DNA from: Ignavibacteria bacterium
GTDB lineage: Bacteria > Bacteroidota > Ignavibacteria > UBA10030 > SZUA-254
Length of the DNA: 58,292 nt
NCBI GenBank assembly: GCA_016178595.1
Contig: JACOSY010000026.1
Location: 1 to 58,292, forward strand
Reading direction: 5' to 3'
Under the pieces are notes generated by a model. That model was not told the origin of the DNA. It ran no database searches and saw nothing but the letters and a program-made list of their open reading frames with translations. Of this stretch, positions 37,226 through 45,959 are shown one piece after another. Made by a program: the position numbers and the translations under genes. The stretch's first letter is position 1. The number at the start of each line of letters is the position of its first letter.

Positions 37226-40200
37226 TTACCGTACAATACTTACTTTTCCGAGCGCTTCGCTGGCAAAACGACGATCCTGCGTCGAAGCACTCACCTTATA
37301 CAAATAGACTCCATTCGCCAGCACGTCGCCATCCCGGTCTCGTCCATCCCACGGTATCCGGACGAATTGACTGGTTACGTTTTTCACTGCGAGTGATTGG
37401 ATCAAGCGGCCTGCCACCGTGTAGATTTTTACCTCGGCATCGATAGGTGTTATCTGGTTGTGTTCGAATGTGAACGTCGTTGCCAAAGAGAATGGGTTCG
37501 GGAAGTTATAGACATTACCAAGCCGCAAGCCGATGCCGGTGATCACGTCAAAAACAGTTTCCTTTGTTGAGGGATTGTTGTACGTATCCCACGCCCGGAG
37601 ACGGATCTTGTGCGTTCCTTCGCCAAGCGTGCCGAGGGGATACTCGATCGTTCCCTGCTGATACGTATTCTGCTTGCTCTTGTAGTAGCTGCTCATGTCT
37701 GTACCTTCGGATCGGGCATCGAGCCACATTTCCAATCGATGACCGACACCCGAGCCCGATGTGTTGATGCCGCTCTCGTCACTGAGATCGGCAATGAAAA
37801 CAGGAGACCCGCTCACAACATCGCCAGGCTTAAATCCCCGACCGTCAAGATACAACTCGACCTCAGGGCCTTTCGTATCGTTTGTTGCCGCTGTATCAGT
37901 GCCGCCGATTCGCACGTTTGTCGAATATCCAGCACCATCTGACGTAGAGTTCCAGAAGTAAAATGTGACGCGACCATTACTGTTGCCGTAGGAGATGTCT
38001 TTCGGAACAATAAACGTCGTTCCCATCATCCCGCCGGAAACAGACTGCTCACCGCGAAAGAGAACACTTCCCGATGTCTTATACGAAATTCGTCCGGCAT
38101 CCGGATCAGTGTACTGAACTTGCCGGTCCGCGTCGTAGACGGCAACCTGTGCCTGGCCGCTAAAGCTTGAGATCAGCTGCATGAGCGAATCACGCACGCT
38201 TGCAACGAGCGATGCCTTGCTGAGCGCACGCAATTGTACGATCTGTTGTGCCGGTAAATTGTTGATGCTATCGATTGAAGCAAACAGCGGTGGAAAAGAA
38301 ATTCGCAGTGCAGGATCCCCAAGGAGAAAGTATTTCTTATCATTCTCTCCAGTGCGCGTTTGTTTGGTTCGGTATATCACGTCGCCAAGCCGCTGAGAGC
38401 GAATACGACCGAATGCATCGACCTGGAAAAGCTGGCGAAAAAGGGTGTCGTTGATTTCCTGGTTCTGGCTTGCTTCTACAGACCGCGTGGCAGAAAAGAC
38501 TGCTATCGCCCCAGCATCCGGTGTAGCAACAAGTATTTCTCCTCCGCTCTGTTCGTCGATGACGTCAAATGCCGAGAAGTTGCATGTAGCGGCAACAAGA
38601 AAGAAATATTTTCCCTTGTTATGAAGAAGTGGAAAATCACTTTCTCGAACGAAGACACGTTCATGCGCCCAGAGGCGAGGGTTCCCATGTCCGGAATAAT
38701 TGAGAATGAGCGTTCCCTGGTTGATCTGGTCATCAAGCGCTTGGTTCACGTCCGGTTTTCGCCTCCCGGCCGAGCTGTATACCGTTGGATAATCGAAGAG
38801 ATAGATCTTCCTTGTTTCGAAGAGTGCCGGAATATCCCGGGCAATCGTCTCCGCATGAACGAGATGCGTAGTAAAATCGTTTTCAACTCTTCCGTCAGCG
38901 CCAACACCGGCAAGTGCATCATCCGCAACAAGGGTAACACGAATCTTCCAAGGGTCTTGTGCGGACTTTGTTTCATATTCGATGATCTTATCGACCATTG
39001 TATTCGCTTCGTGCAATGATCGAGCGGTCAACCGACCGACGCCCATATTCACGCGATCTCCTGATCCGAAAACCGCGAAGTTATCATCAGTAGCATAGGA
39101 ACCTTCTGGATCGAACGATTCAAGCGTCTCCCATGGTGGAATCCAGTTAGGACCGCTGCTAATAATACCACGGTAGTCATAATCACCATCACCGAAGAGC
39201 AACACATAACGCGGCGGCTCAGACGAATTCGCATACACATAGCGGAGGTAATTACGAACCGCGACAGGAGTCGGAACTCCACCGCTAAACTCGTTATAAA
39301 TCTGATCTATATCGACGACTCGTGTACGAAGAGTATTCGCCCCTACTTGTTCGCGGAACATTTTTAAGCGTTCTGCGGCAGAGGAAAAATCGCTGTGTGT
39401 AACAATAATGTAATCAACCTTGGCCGAGTCGCCGTGGAGATTCTGATTCGCAACGCGCACGAGCGTGCCTGGTGTTTTCAATCCCGATTGACCAACGACG
39501 ACAAGATCAGCGGCATGCCCCGTTGTCAACTGCATCTGGAATTGACAGGTATCGAGGGCACGTCGTGGATTGCTGATCGTCACAACACTATCAAATTTTG
39601 TCACGTCGAAGACGAATACAGGTCCATTCGAGAAACCGGTAACGGTGAACTCCGCGAGTGCGGTCGTATCGGGTGCATGGAAAGCACAAACATCATTCTG
39701 TGCAACCGGGAGCCGGTTGTAAAAAATTTCATACCAATCAACGTAGCCATTCCCGCCTGCACTTGACGTTAGGAACGAAAATCGCAATTGACTTTGGTTG
39801 TCGGCAAATACCGGCTTGAGCAACGGCTCAAGGATATCATCTTTGAGCTGCCTATCGAAGAAATAATCGATAATCGTACTTGGCAGAATTGCGGAGTCCA
39901 GAATTGCTGTATGCTCACGCACCGTGAATTTTGAATATGTGGCCGATCGGGCCCCGAGATGGATCCGGTAGAAAATCGACTTACTTGTATCAAGACCGGG
40001 AAGCGGCGTCACGTAGAGCATTTGGTCACCCGGGTTCATCGCCTGACCAAGCCACTCTTGACCTGATGCAAGGAGATTCACTTTCTCTTCCTCACGGAAG
40101 CTCTTGCTTCCCACCGATGTGAGATGTAGTGCCGATGGATCGTTCGTGGAAGTCACTGGCGTCATTGCCTTGGCGACCCCTGATCCGTACGTCAACCAAT

Positions 40201-41266
40201 AGATGTTCGTTTCGGTAAAATGATTGATGTAGTGCGAAAATTTTTTTTGCAACGGATCGTACGACCACCCTCGTGTACCCTTGCCGTAAAAGAGGAGATA
40301 ATCATCAGGGTCGAGTCGTCCTTGCGTGCCATTATCGCTGACGTAGACGGCATTCTCGATCAAGTCGTCGGCAAAGGGTGCCGTGACACTCGATGGCACT
40401 TCAAACCCGCCATTACCATACACGTTGATCGTGTGCGGATCTACCGAAGCGGGAATTCCAGCATCCAATAATATCTGCCCGCTGAGTTTGTATACTCCGT
40501 CTTCGGTGACAGCGAATTTGTACCAAGCACCAGAGGCAAGAACACTATTGTGGAACGCGGCATTACTTGCGGTCGAGATCGTTCCCGATTGTACCAGAAA
40601 AGATGCCAGTGAATCGTTCAGGGCGATACCCCGCAAGAGGTCGTCGGGCCGTGTATGAATGGTAGCATGAGGTCCGAACGTTACGCGCGCCACGATTCGA
40701 TGATACTTACGGAGTACGCGCTCGTGCGGATTGTATTGAAACGGATGGAAGTACAGTGTTCCGAGAACGACTCCGCGTGTTTCACCGACATGTCCCAGCG
40801 AAACGATCTCCTGTGGGAGGAAGACAGACTTTGCATACTCCCCAGGATCAGCCGAATAGGTCCGAGAGACTCCGATGTCGGATTTCTGCATTCCCGGAAC
40901 AGATGCGAGCATTACGCCTGGCACATCCTCATAATCCACGTTGAGTGGTTCAATAGTATTATTTTCCATTCCTGCAAGCTTGAGTGTGGTGGCGCGTATC
41001 GGAATTCCCGGGGAACCTGGCTGCTGGGACTCATCCACTATAGTCCCTTCGACGTTATGGCGAATACTCCGAATGCCATTGATAGTCTCGGCGACTTCTG
41101 ACAGAAAAATAGGTACGTACTCCACCACGACTCCATGTCCGTCAGATTGTAAAACTCGAATGTCCATATTCTGAGCTTGGGCTGTTATTATGGACAAAAA
41201 AACGGCAAGAAACATGAGGACGGGAGCGATTCTTGAAAGACTTGTATGTTGATGCAAGTGTGTCAC
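37226..41266 (-). CDS. porU: T9SS sortase PorU (C25 family)
   Basis: The 1346-residue protein has a signal peptide (APVLMFLAVFLSIITAQAQ) and a large N-terminal beta region. A C25/gingipain-like caspase-fold core follows (YVLLFGDGDYDYRG; catalytic H860 in NYSGHGNPRLWAHE; catalytic C895 in FFLVAATCNFSAFD). It then has an Ig-like segment and its own C-terminal domain (YNFPNPFSLATTFTFE, WDGRDRDGDVLANGVYLYKV). PorU cleaves T9SS sorting domains and links cargo to the cell surface. Both catalytic residues are intact. The annotated start is a GTG at 41266 without a clear Shine-Dalgarno, directly downstream of two terminator-like hairpins. Confidence 0.93.
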   Translation of the reverse strand: MTHLHQHTSLSRIAPVLMFLAVFLSIITAQAQNMDIRVLQSDGHGVVVEYVPIFLSEVAETINGIRSIRHNVEGTIVDESQQPGSPGIPIRATTLKLAGMENNTIEPLNVDYEDVPGVMLASVPGMQKSDIGVSRTYSADPGEYAKSVFLPQEIVSLGHVGETRGVVLGTLYFHPFQYNPHERVLRKYHRIVARVTFGPHATIHTRPDDLLRGIALNDSLASFLVQSGTISTASNAAFHNSVLASGAWYKFAVTEDGVYKLSGQILLDAGIPASVDPHTINVYGNGGFEVPSSVTAPFADDLIENAVYVSDNGTQGRLDPDDYLLFYGKGTRGWSYDPLQKKFSHYINHFTETNIYWLTYGSGVAKAMTPVTSTNDPSALHLTSVGSKSFREEEKVNLLASGQEWLGQAMNPGDQMLYVTPLPGLDTSKSIFYRIHLGARSATYSKFTVREHTAILDSAILPSTIIDYFFDRQLKDDILEPLLKPVFADNQSQLRFSFLTSSAGGNGYVDWYEIFYNRLPVAQNDVCAFHAPDTTALAEFTVTGFSNGPVFVFDVTKFDSVVTISNPRRALDTCQFQMQLTTGHAADLVVVGQSGLKTPGTLVRVANQNLHGDSAKVDYIIVTHSDFSSAAERLKMFREQVGANTLRTRVVDIDQIYNEFSGGVPTPVAVRNYLRYVYANSSEPPRYVLLFGDGDYDYRGIISSGPNWIPPWETLESFDPEGSYATDDNFAVFGSGDRVNMGVGRLTARSLHEANTMVDKIIEYETKSAQDPWKIRVTLVADDALAGVGADGRVENDFTTHLVHAETIARDIPALFETRKIYLFDYPTVYSSAGRRKPDVNQALDDQINQGTLILNYSGHGNPRLWAHERVFVRESDFPLLHNKGKYFFLVAATCNFSAFDVIDEQSGGEILVATPDAGAIAVFSATRSVEASQNQEINDTLFRQLFQVDAFGRIRSQRLGDVIYRTKQTRTGENDKKYFLLGDPALRISFPPLFASIDSINNLPAQQIVQLRALSKASLVASVRDSLMQLISSFSGQAQVAVYDADRQVQYTDPDAGRISYKTSGSVLFRGEQSVSGGMMGTTFIVPKDISYGNSNGRVTFYFWNSTSDGAGYSTNVRIGGTDTAATNDTKGPEVELYLDGRGFKPGDVVSGSPVFIADLSDESGINTSGSGVGHRLEMWLDARSEGTDMSSYYKSKQNTYQQGTIEYPLGTLGEGTHKIRLRAWDTYNNPSTKETVFDVITGIGLRLGNVYNFPNPFSLATTFTFEHNQITPIDAEVKIYTVAGRLIQSLAVKNVTSQFVRIPWDGRDRDGDVLANGVYLYKVSASTQDRRFASEALGKVSIVR

Positions 41267-41283
41267 AATATTCTCTAAAACAA

Positions 41284-41320
41284 AAAACCGAACGTCGGTG
41301 ATTATCAGACGTTCGGTTTT
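41284..41320 (-). terminator. Strong terminator-like hairpin just upstream of porU
   Basis: AAAACCGAACGTC (41284-41296) pairs perfectly with GACGTTCGGTTTT (41308-41320). On the minus strand the stem runs into TTTTTTGTTTT, a strong U-tract; on the plus strand the stem also ends in TTTT. It lies 18 bases before the porU start, so reaching porU from the promoter at 41493-41521 requires read-through. Confidence 0.75.
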
Positions 41321-41360
41321 GAGACTTTGTATGCCGCACCGAATCTGCTAAGGTCACCGT

Positions 41361-41389
41361 CAATAAAAAGCCAGCGAATACTCCGCTGG
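41361..41389 (-). terminator. Terminator of the putative small RNA upstream of porU
   Basis: On the minus strand CCAGCG, a 7-base loop and CGCTGG (41389-41371) are followed by CTTTTTATTG, a typical intrinsic terminator. It is about 100 bases downstream of the promoter at 41493-41521. Confidence 0.7.
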
Positions 41390-41486
41390 GTTCAAATTAC
41401 ATCCCTCATTGAGAGGAATAACGACGAAACCTTATCAATAACTCGATGCAGGGACTCCACTGTGAAACATCTATTACGTAAACTCT
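41361..41486 (-). ncRNA. Candidate small RNA or structured leader upstream of porU
   Basis: A consensus promoter (41493-41521) and an intrinsic terminator (41361-41389) on the minus strand bound about 125 bases that contain no plausible reading frame. Inside, TCCCTGCATCGA (41454-41443) pairs with TCAATGAGGGA (41412-41402) with one bulge and one mismatch, giving a long closing stem. This is a unit with its own start and stop. Alternatively it is the 5' leader of porU, with the first of two attenuators. I recognise no Rfam family. Confidence 0.45.
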
Positions 41487-41492
41487 GGAGAT

Positions 41493-41521
41493 AATATAGA
41501 GAAACTTTGTTTTATTGTCAA
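41493..41521 (-). promoter_or_regulatory. Consensus sigma-70 promoter toward porU
   Basis: On the minus strand TTGACA (41516-41521) and TATATT (41493-41498) are exactly 17 bases apart. Predicted start is near 41486. It is back-to-back with the plus-strand promoter at 41530-41558, with only 8 bases between the two -35 boxes, so one regulator could control both directions. Confidence 0.75.
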
Positions 41522-41529
41522 GAACATCC

Positions 41530-41558
41530 TTGATTTTCAAGCGTAAAATGCGTAAATT
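41530..41558 (+). promoter_or_regulatory. Sigma-70-type promoter for the glycogen-synthase-like gene
   Basis: TTGATT (41530-41535) and TAAATT (41553-41558) are exactly 17 bases apart. Transcription would start near 41565, with a leader of about 35 bases before ATG 41600. Confidence 0.55.
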
Positions 41559-41599
41559 ATTGTACAAACCTATGCGTTTTTCAACTTTTCTGTAGTTTC

Positions 41600-42463
41600 A
41601 TGTCCAGACCAATAGATATCCTCTTCGTTGCCAGTGAGGCAGGCCCATTTATTAAGTCCGGAAGTATCGGAGAACTAGCGGGGACTCTACCGAAGATCGT
41701 GAAAACGATGGGGCATGATATTCGTGTTATGCTGCCGGGGTACGGATTTATCAACAACCGTCGGTTCCAGATCCATAACCTGCTCAGGATGAAGGATATT
41801 GCGATTCCGATCGGCAACTCGACGGAACGAGCAAATATCAAATCATCATATCTCAACAGTGAAAATCAAAAAGTCTTGGTTTACTTTCTCGCGAATGAGC
41901 GCTACTTCAGCCGCGAAGGACTTTACTTCCATCCAGAGACTAAGAAGTATTTCCCTGACAATGATGAGCGGTTTATCTTTTTCTGCCGCGGCGTACTGGA
42001 GACACTGAAGCGCCTCCATTGGCAGCCACAAATTATTCATTGTATCGACTGGCAGTCGGGACTGATTCCAGCATACCTTAGCTCAATCTATAAGAATGAT
42101 CCCTACTTTAGGAATGTTAAGACAGTATTCACAGTGTGCAGTCTTGCTTCTCACGCGTCGTTTCCAAAGGACTCATACGAAAAAAGTGGTCTTCCGAGCG
42201 GAATGCTCGGCACTAATGGCTTGTACTCGGAGAAACTCAACTTCCTGCGAGCAGGCCTTGCCTACGCGGATCTCGTGACAACCTTTGGCACGAAAGCCGA
42301 GAAGGGTATTCGCATTGCACCGCAAGATGACCTTGCGGGTGTCCTTGAACAGCGACATTCCTCTATCGTCTCGATGAACAATGGCATGCAGAACGAAAAC
42401 CATCAGGAGCTCCTCGCCCGGAAGTTCGTTGATATCTACCGTGATCTTGTGAAAAATGGCTGA
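41600..42463 (+). CDS. Glycogen/starch-synthase-like protein, N-terminal GT5 domain only
   Basis: The 287-residue product matches only the N-terminal Rossmann half of GT5 glycogen synthase: DILFVASEAGPFIKSG, VKTMGHDIRVMLPGYG and QIIHCIDWQSGLIPAYL. The ADP-glucose-binding KxGGL motif is altered to KSGSIGEL and the C-terminal GT-B half is missing. Short proteins of this kind are common in Bacteroidota next to DUF4270 and panC genes, so this is a conserved variant and not a recent truncation. Catalysis as glycogen synthase is doubtful. Its stop overlaps the gmhB start. Confidence 0.85.
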   Translation: MSRPIDILFVASEAGPFIKSGSIGELAGTLPKIVKTMGHDIRVMLPGYGFINNRRFQIHNLLRMKDIAIPIGNSTERANIKSSYLNSENQKVLVYFLANERYFSREGLYFHPETKKYFPDNDERFIFFCRGVLETLKRLHWQPQIIHCIDWQSGLIPAYLSSIYKNDPYFRNVKTVFTVCSLASHASFPKDSYEKSGLPSGMLGTNGLYSEKLNFLRAGLAYADLVTTFGTKAEKGIRIAPQDDLAGVLEQRHSSIVSMNNGMQNENHQELLARKFVDIYRDLVKNG

Positions 42464-43059
42464 TGAAGAAAACCGTGGGTATTTTTCTCGACCGAGACGG
42501 CACGATCAATGAAGAAGTAGATTTTCTTTCCAACCCTGATAATCTCAACTTGATTCCCAGATCCGTCGATGCAATCCGTGAAGCTAATACGCTGGGCTTC
42601 AAGGTATTTATCATCACCAACCAGTCGGGGATCGCGCGCGGCTTCCTGAGCGAGGAGCGGCTTTCAGAAATTCACAAGCGGCTTCTTGCATCTTTGAAAG
42701 TTAAACATGCCGCCATTGACGCAATCTACTATTGTCCACACCACCCTGAGCTCGGTAACGCCCCCTTCGTAAAGGACTGTGACTGCCGCAAACCGCGCAT
42801 CGGAATGCTTCAACAAGCAGCAACAGAATTCAATGTCGATCTTACACGGTCGTTCGTTATCGGCGATCGCATGATTGACATACAAACAGGCAACAATGCC
42901 GGCGCCACTTCCATTCTCGTTCTTACCGGCTACGGTAAAGAAGAGCTTGATCTCTGTCGGCAGAACAATGTGCCGATCGCATGTATCGCGAATGATCTTT
43001 TCGACGCAATGGAGTTTGTCAAACGTACAGCGCAACACAAACAACCGTCAATTTGTTAA
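42463..43059 (+). CDS. gmhB: D,D-heptose 1,7-bisphosphate phosphatase (HAD family)
   Basis: This 198-residue HAD phosphatase shows IFLDRDGTINEE (nucleophile D10, acid D12), FIITNQSGIARG and the zinc-site strings YYCPHHPE and DCDCRKPRIGM. VIGDRMIDIQTGNNAGA holds the metal-binding acidic residues. GmhB removes the 7-phosphate in ADP-heptose synthesis for lipopolysaccharide inner core; some homologues act on histidinol phosphate. It is coupled to the preceding gene by a one-base stop/start overlap (TGATG). Confidence 0.9.
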   Translation: MKKTVGIFLDRDGTINEEVDFLSNPDNLNLIPRSVDAIREANTLGFKVFIITNQSGIARGFLSEERLSEIHKRLLASLKVKHAAIDAIYYCPHHPELGNAPFVKDCDCRKPRIGMLQQAATEFNVDLTRSFVIGDRMIDIQTGNNAGATSILVLTGYGKEELDLCRQNNVPIACIANDLFDAMEFVKRTAQHKQPSIC

Positions 43060-43073
43060 GAGACCTGGATTCG

Positions 43074-44213
43074 ATGAACGTTACCTTTTGCTCGTTCGCA
43101 ATGCTCGTTGTCGTTTCTTTCCTCGCCGGATGCAGTGATGAGCCGACGGATGTCGGCCGCGGGCTTATCCCGCCACAAGATACACTTCGCATTGAAGCCC
43201 GCGAATTCGCTTCGACATACGATACAACGTTCCTTGTCCGCATCGCTCCCAATGCAGGCCGGTTACTCATCGGGAAACACGACGACATCGAGGCGGCTTC
43301 CATCGTGGAATTCGGCGGCGTCCCGAACTTCACAGCATCGCAGCGAATTGATTCGGCGGTCATCGCTTTCTCCATCAACTATTTCTTCGTCGATTCCTCC
43401 GGACCATTTGGGATGAATGCCTACAAGGTAACAAATTCGTGGAGCGCGTCGAGTTTCTTGTGGGACAGTCTCGCGACTTTCTCTACAGACACAGTTGTAG
43501 GTTTTTTTGCAGCGACCATAAGTCCGCGGGATTCTGTTATTCGCTTAAAAGTGGACACTTCCCTTATCCGCAGTTGGGGAGCAACTGGAAGCGGTTCTCT
43601 GGCTCTACGTGCAGCAAACAACGTCGTGGGCATGAATCTCGTCCTTGGCTTCCTCAATTATATCGGAACGTCGTTGCGGCCGGAGTTGACCATCAGCTAC
43701 CGCGATACGGCTGACACGACAATTCAAATCAAGAGCACCGCACAACGCGCAATCAGTGTCGTACATAGTACACCTCTAACGCAAAGCAATCTGATGACGC
43801 TGCAATCCGGCACAACAACACGCGGAATTGTCCGGTTCGATTCGCTGGCTATTCCACCCAAAGCGAGTATTACGGATGCTCGGTTGATTCTCTCGCTCGA
43901 TCCGGGCTCGTCGCTCTTGAACAACCACTCCCGCGATTCGCTCATCGCATATTTTTTACGAGGGACGACGTTTCCGTACGATACTGTCGCGCTTGCGTCG
44001 ATTTGCTCGCCAATCAGTGAGAATGGACAGAAAAAATATTCCGCCGACGTGAAGACCATCGTCCAGCAGTGGATCGCCGGGCGTCCAAACTATGGATTTA
44101 TTCTCCACACGTACGGCGAGTTCTCTTCTCTGGATCGGTTCGGATTGTACAACACTCAGGCGATACCGGCACTGAGGCCAAGACTTCGAGTTACATACAC
44201 TGTTTTCCCGTAA
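43074..44213 (+). CDS. DUF4270-like lipoprotein
   Basis: The 379-residue product has a lipoprotein signal with lipobox FLAGC and continues SDEPTDVGRGLIPPQDTLRI, the start typical of DUF4270 proteins. The remainder is beta-rich with DNRLxAY-type repeats (NVTF..., AVIAFSINYFFVD, ARLILSLDPGSSLL) and ends RPRLRVTYTVFP. I chose ATG 43074 over an upstream TTG at 43053 because the TTG lies inside gmhB and AAGAGA precedes the ATG. DUF4270 genes often sit next to the short glycogen-synthase-like gene in Bacteroidota, as here. Function is unknown; surface lipoprotein likely. Confidence 0.78.
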   Translation: MNVTFCSFAMLVVVSFLAGCSDEPTDVGRGLIPPQDTLRIEAREFASTYDTTFLVRIAPNAGRLLIGKHDDIEAASIVEFGGVPNFTASQRIDSAVIAFSINYFFVDSSGPFGMNAYKVTNSWSASSFLWDSLATFSTDTVVGFFAATISPRDSVIRLKVDTSLIRSWGATGSGSLALRAANNVVGMNLVLGFLNYIGTSLRPELTISYRDTADTTIQIKSTAQRAISVVHSTPLTQSNLMTLQSGTTTRGIVRFDSLAIPPKASITDARLILSLDPGSSLLNNHSRDSLIAYFLRGTTFPYDTVALASICSPISENGQKKYSADVKTIVQQWIAGRPNYGFILHTYGEFSSLDRFGLYNTQAIPALRPRLRVTYTVFP

Positions 44214-44214
44214 G

Positions 44215-45474
44215 ATGCTTATGAACAGGCTTCTCGCACTACTCTCGATTAGTATACTTGCATGCACGTCGGCAATCGTGGCAGGCAACGGCGGCTCGGG
44301 GTATTCACGCTATGGCATCGGGGACATCTATTATGACGCAACGAGTCGCACCATGGGAATGGGAGGCGCCGGCCTCGGCGTTCTCTCCAACAACGCAATC
44401 GACCGCATGAATCCAGCCGCATGGTCGCGAATCAATCGTGTGCGTTTTTCTGTGAGCGCACTGTATGAAGGCTTCTCCACTGCCGACGATCGGACATCGG
44501 CATACCTCGCCGGCACGCAATTCAATGGTCTTATGCTGGCGGTTCCCCTCGTGCAAAAATATGGCGTCGTCTTCGGCGCAGGTATTACTCCTTTCAGTCG
44601 CGTAAATTATCATATTATTCTTCCAACAACACAAGGTGGTTACAACTACGACCTTGACTACACCGGCGATGGCGGAACCTCCCAGGGACACATCGGCTTG
44701 TCCGGCACTCCGACGGACGATCTCTCGCTCGGTATTAAGTTTCAGTATTACTTCGGCACGCTTCGTCATTCAATTACGCAGACGTTTACAGGAACCACGT
44801 ACACGAACGGTGAAGTCGTCCGTTCCACGCGCATGAATGGTGTTGGAATAACAGTTGGTGCGATCTTCTCAGGATTGAAACATGTCTTCGGCTTTTCGGA
44901 AAGCCAGGCATTGAATGTTGGATTTGTCCTCTCGACTGCTTCGAATCTCACGATGGCGAACGAGCGCTATTACGCTTATACAACGTCGCTCACAACACGT
45001 GACACGTCGATCTCTCCCGACGGGACTTTGCATTTCCCCCTCGCCGTCGGCGGCGGAGTTGCGTACGCGGGCGAACAGATCCTCCTTGCAGCCGATGGAT
45101 ATTATCAGAACTGGAACGCAGCGACATTCGACGGAGTGAAAGACCCGAACCTTCGCGACAGCTACCGGCTCAGCGTTGGCGGTGAGTTGACGCCGAGGCG
45201 AAATTCCGACGCACCGTTCTTCCAGCGTCTCGCGTATCGCGCGGGTTTCTTCTACAACGCAACGTACTACCAGGTAAAGGGACAGTCGATCAACGAGCTT
45301 GGTTTCACGGGCGGTTTTGGTATTCCGATCTTCAGCGACACACGGCTTGGCATCGCTGCTGAGTACAGCTTCCGTGGAACCACCGAGCAACAGTTGCAAA
45401 AAGACAGAATTCTCCGTATATCGTTTACGCTCAGCGTCGGCGAGCTCTGGTTTGTCAAACCACAGGAAGAGTAG
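44215..45474 (+). CDS. FadL/OMPP1-like outer membrane protein
   Basis: The 419-residue product has a signal peptide (NRLLALLSISILACTSAIVA) followed by SGYSRYGIGDIYYDATSRTM and GMGGAGLGVLSNNAIDRMNP, the N-terminal pattern shared by FadL-fold transporters and PorV/PorQ proteins. The remainder alternates beta-strands and ends RILRISFTLSVGELWF. It starts two bases after the DUF4270 stop, so they are co-transcribed. A hydrophobic-substrate channel is a reasonable guess; a PorV paralogue role is the alternative. Confidence 0.75.
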   Translation: MLMNRLLALLSISILACTSAIVAGNGGSGYSRYGIGDIYYDATSRTMGMGGAGLGVLSNNAIDRMNPAAWSRINRVRFSVSALYEGFSTADDRTSAYLAGTQFNGLMLAVPLVQKYGVVFGAGITPFSRVNYHIILPTTQGGYNYDLDYTGDGGTSQGHIGLSGTPTDDLSLGIKFQYYFGTLRHSITQTFTGTTYTNGEVVRSTRMNGVGITVGAIFSGLKHVFGFSESQALNVGFVLSTASNLTMANERYYAYTTSLTTRDTSISPDGTLHFPLAVGGGVAYAGEQILLAADGYYQNWNAATFDGVKDPNLRDSYRLSVGGELTPRRNSDAPFFQRLAYRAGFFYNATYYQVKGQSINELGFTGGFGIPIFSDTRLGIAAEYSFRGTTEQQLQKDRILRISFTLSVGELWFVKPQEE

Positions 45475-45479
45475 AAGGA

Positions 45480-45917
45480 ATGATTGCCATCGGCGCCGAT
45501 CATGCCGGATACGAAATCAAGGAGAAGATTAAAACCCTCTTGAAAACAATGGGGTTGGAGTTCCAGGACTTCGGCACGAACTCGACGGAGTCGACCGACT
45601 ATCCCGACTACGCGCACCTGGTTGCGCAATCGGTTGGCGCGGGGAAGTCTGAGTACGGCATCCTGGTGTGTGGAACCGGCATCGGGATGTCGATCGTCGC
45701 CAACAAGCACAATGGTGTTCGCGCAAGCAACGTCGAGTCTGTAGATGCGGCACGGCTTGCACGCGAACATAATGACGCAAACGTCCTCGCACTCGGTGCG
45801 CGTCTGACTCCGTGGGAGAAGGCGCAGGAGATCGTGAAGACGTTCCTGACGGCCAGGTTCGAAGGCGGCAGGCACCAGCGTCGCATCGATAAGATTCACA
45901 CGCTGACCAATCTGTAA
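45480..45917 (+). CDS. rpiB: Ribose-5-phosphate isomerase B
   Basis: This 145-residue RpiB/LacAB-family enzyme interconverts ribose 5-phosphate and ribulose 5-phosphate. It shows IAIGADHAGYEIKE, FGTNSTESTDYPDYAH, the catalytic-cysteine loop GILVCGTGIGMSIVANK, and RLAREHNDANVLALGARL. Length is exact for the family. It starts 5 bases after the FadL-like gene, so it belongs to the same transcript. Confidence 0.96.
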   Translation: MIAIGADHAGYEIKEKIKTLLKTMGLEFQDFGTNSTESTDYPDYAHLVAQSVGAGKSEYGILVCGTGIGMSIVANKHNGVRASNVESVDAARLAREHNDANVLALGARLTPWEKAQEIVKTFLTARFEGGRHQRRIDKIHTLTNL

Positions 45918-45959
45918 CTCACCATCGTTCCGTACACACATTTGTTACTGGATTGAGGC

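Noticed and set aside
38360-39019. 219-codon plus-strand open frame opposite porU
   Set aside because: It lies across the porU catalytic region, which is well conserved on the minus strand; the plus-strand product shows no recognisable motif.
43053-43073. TTG start for the DUF4270 gene
   Set aside because: It lies inside gmhB, places seven charged residues before the lipoprotein signal, and ATG 43074 fits better.
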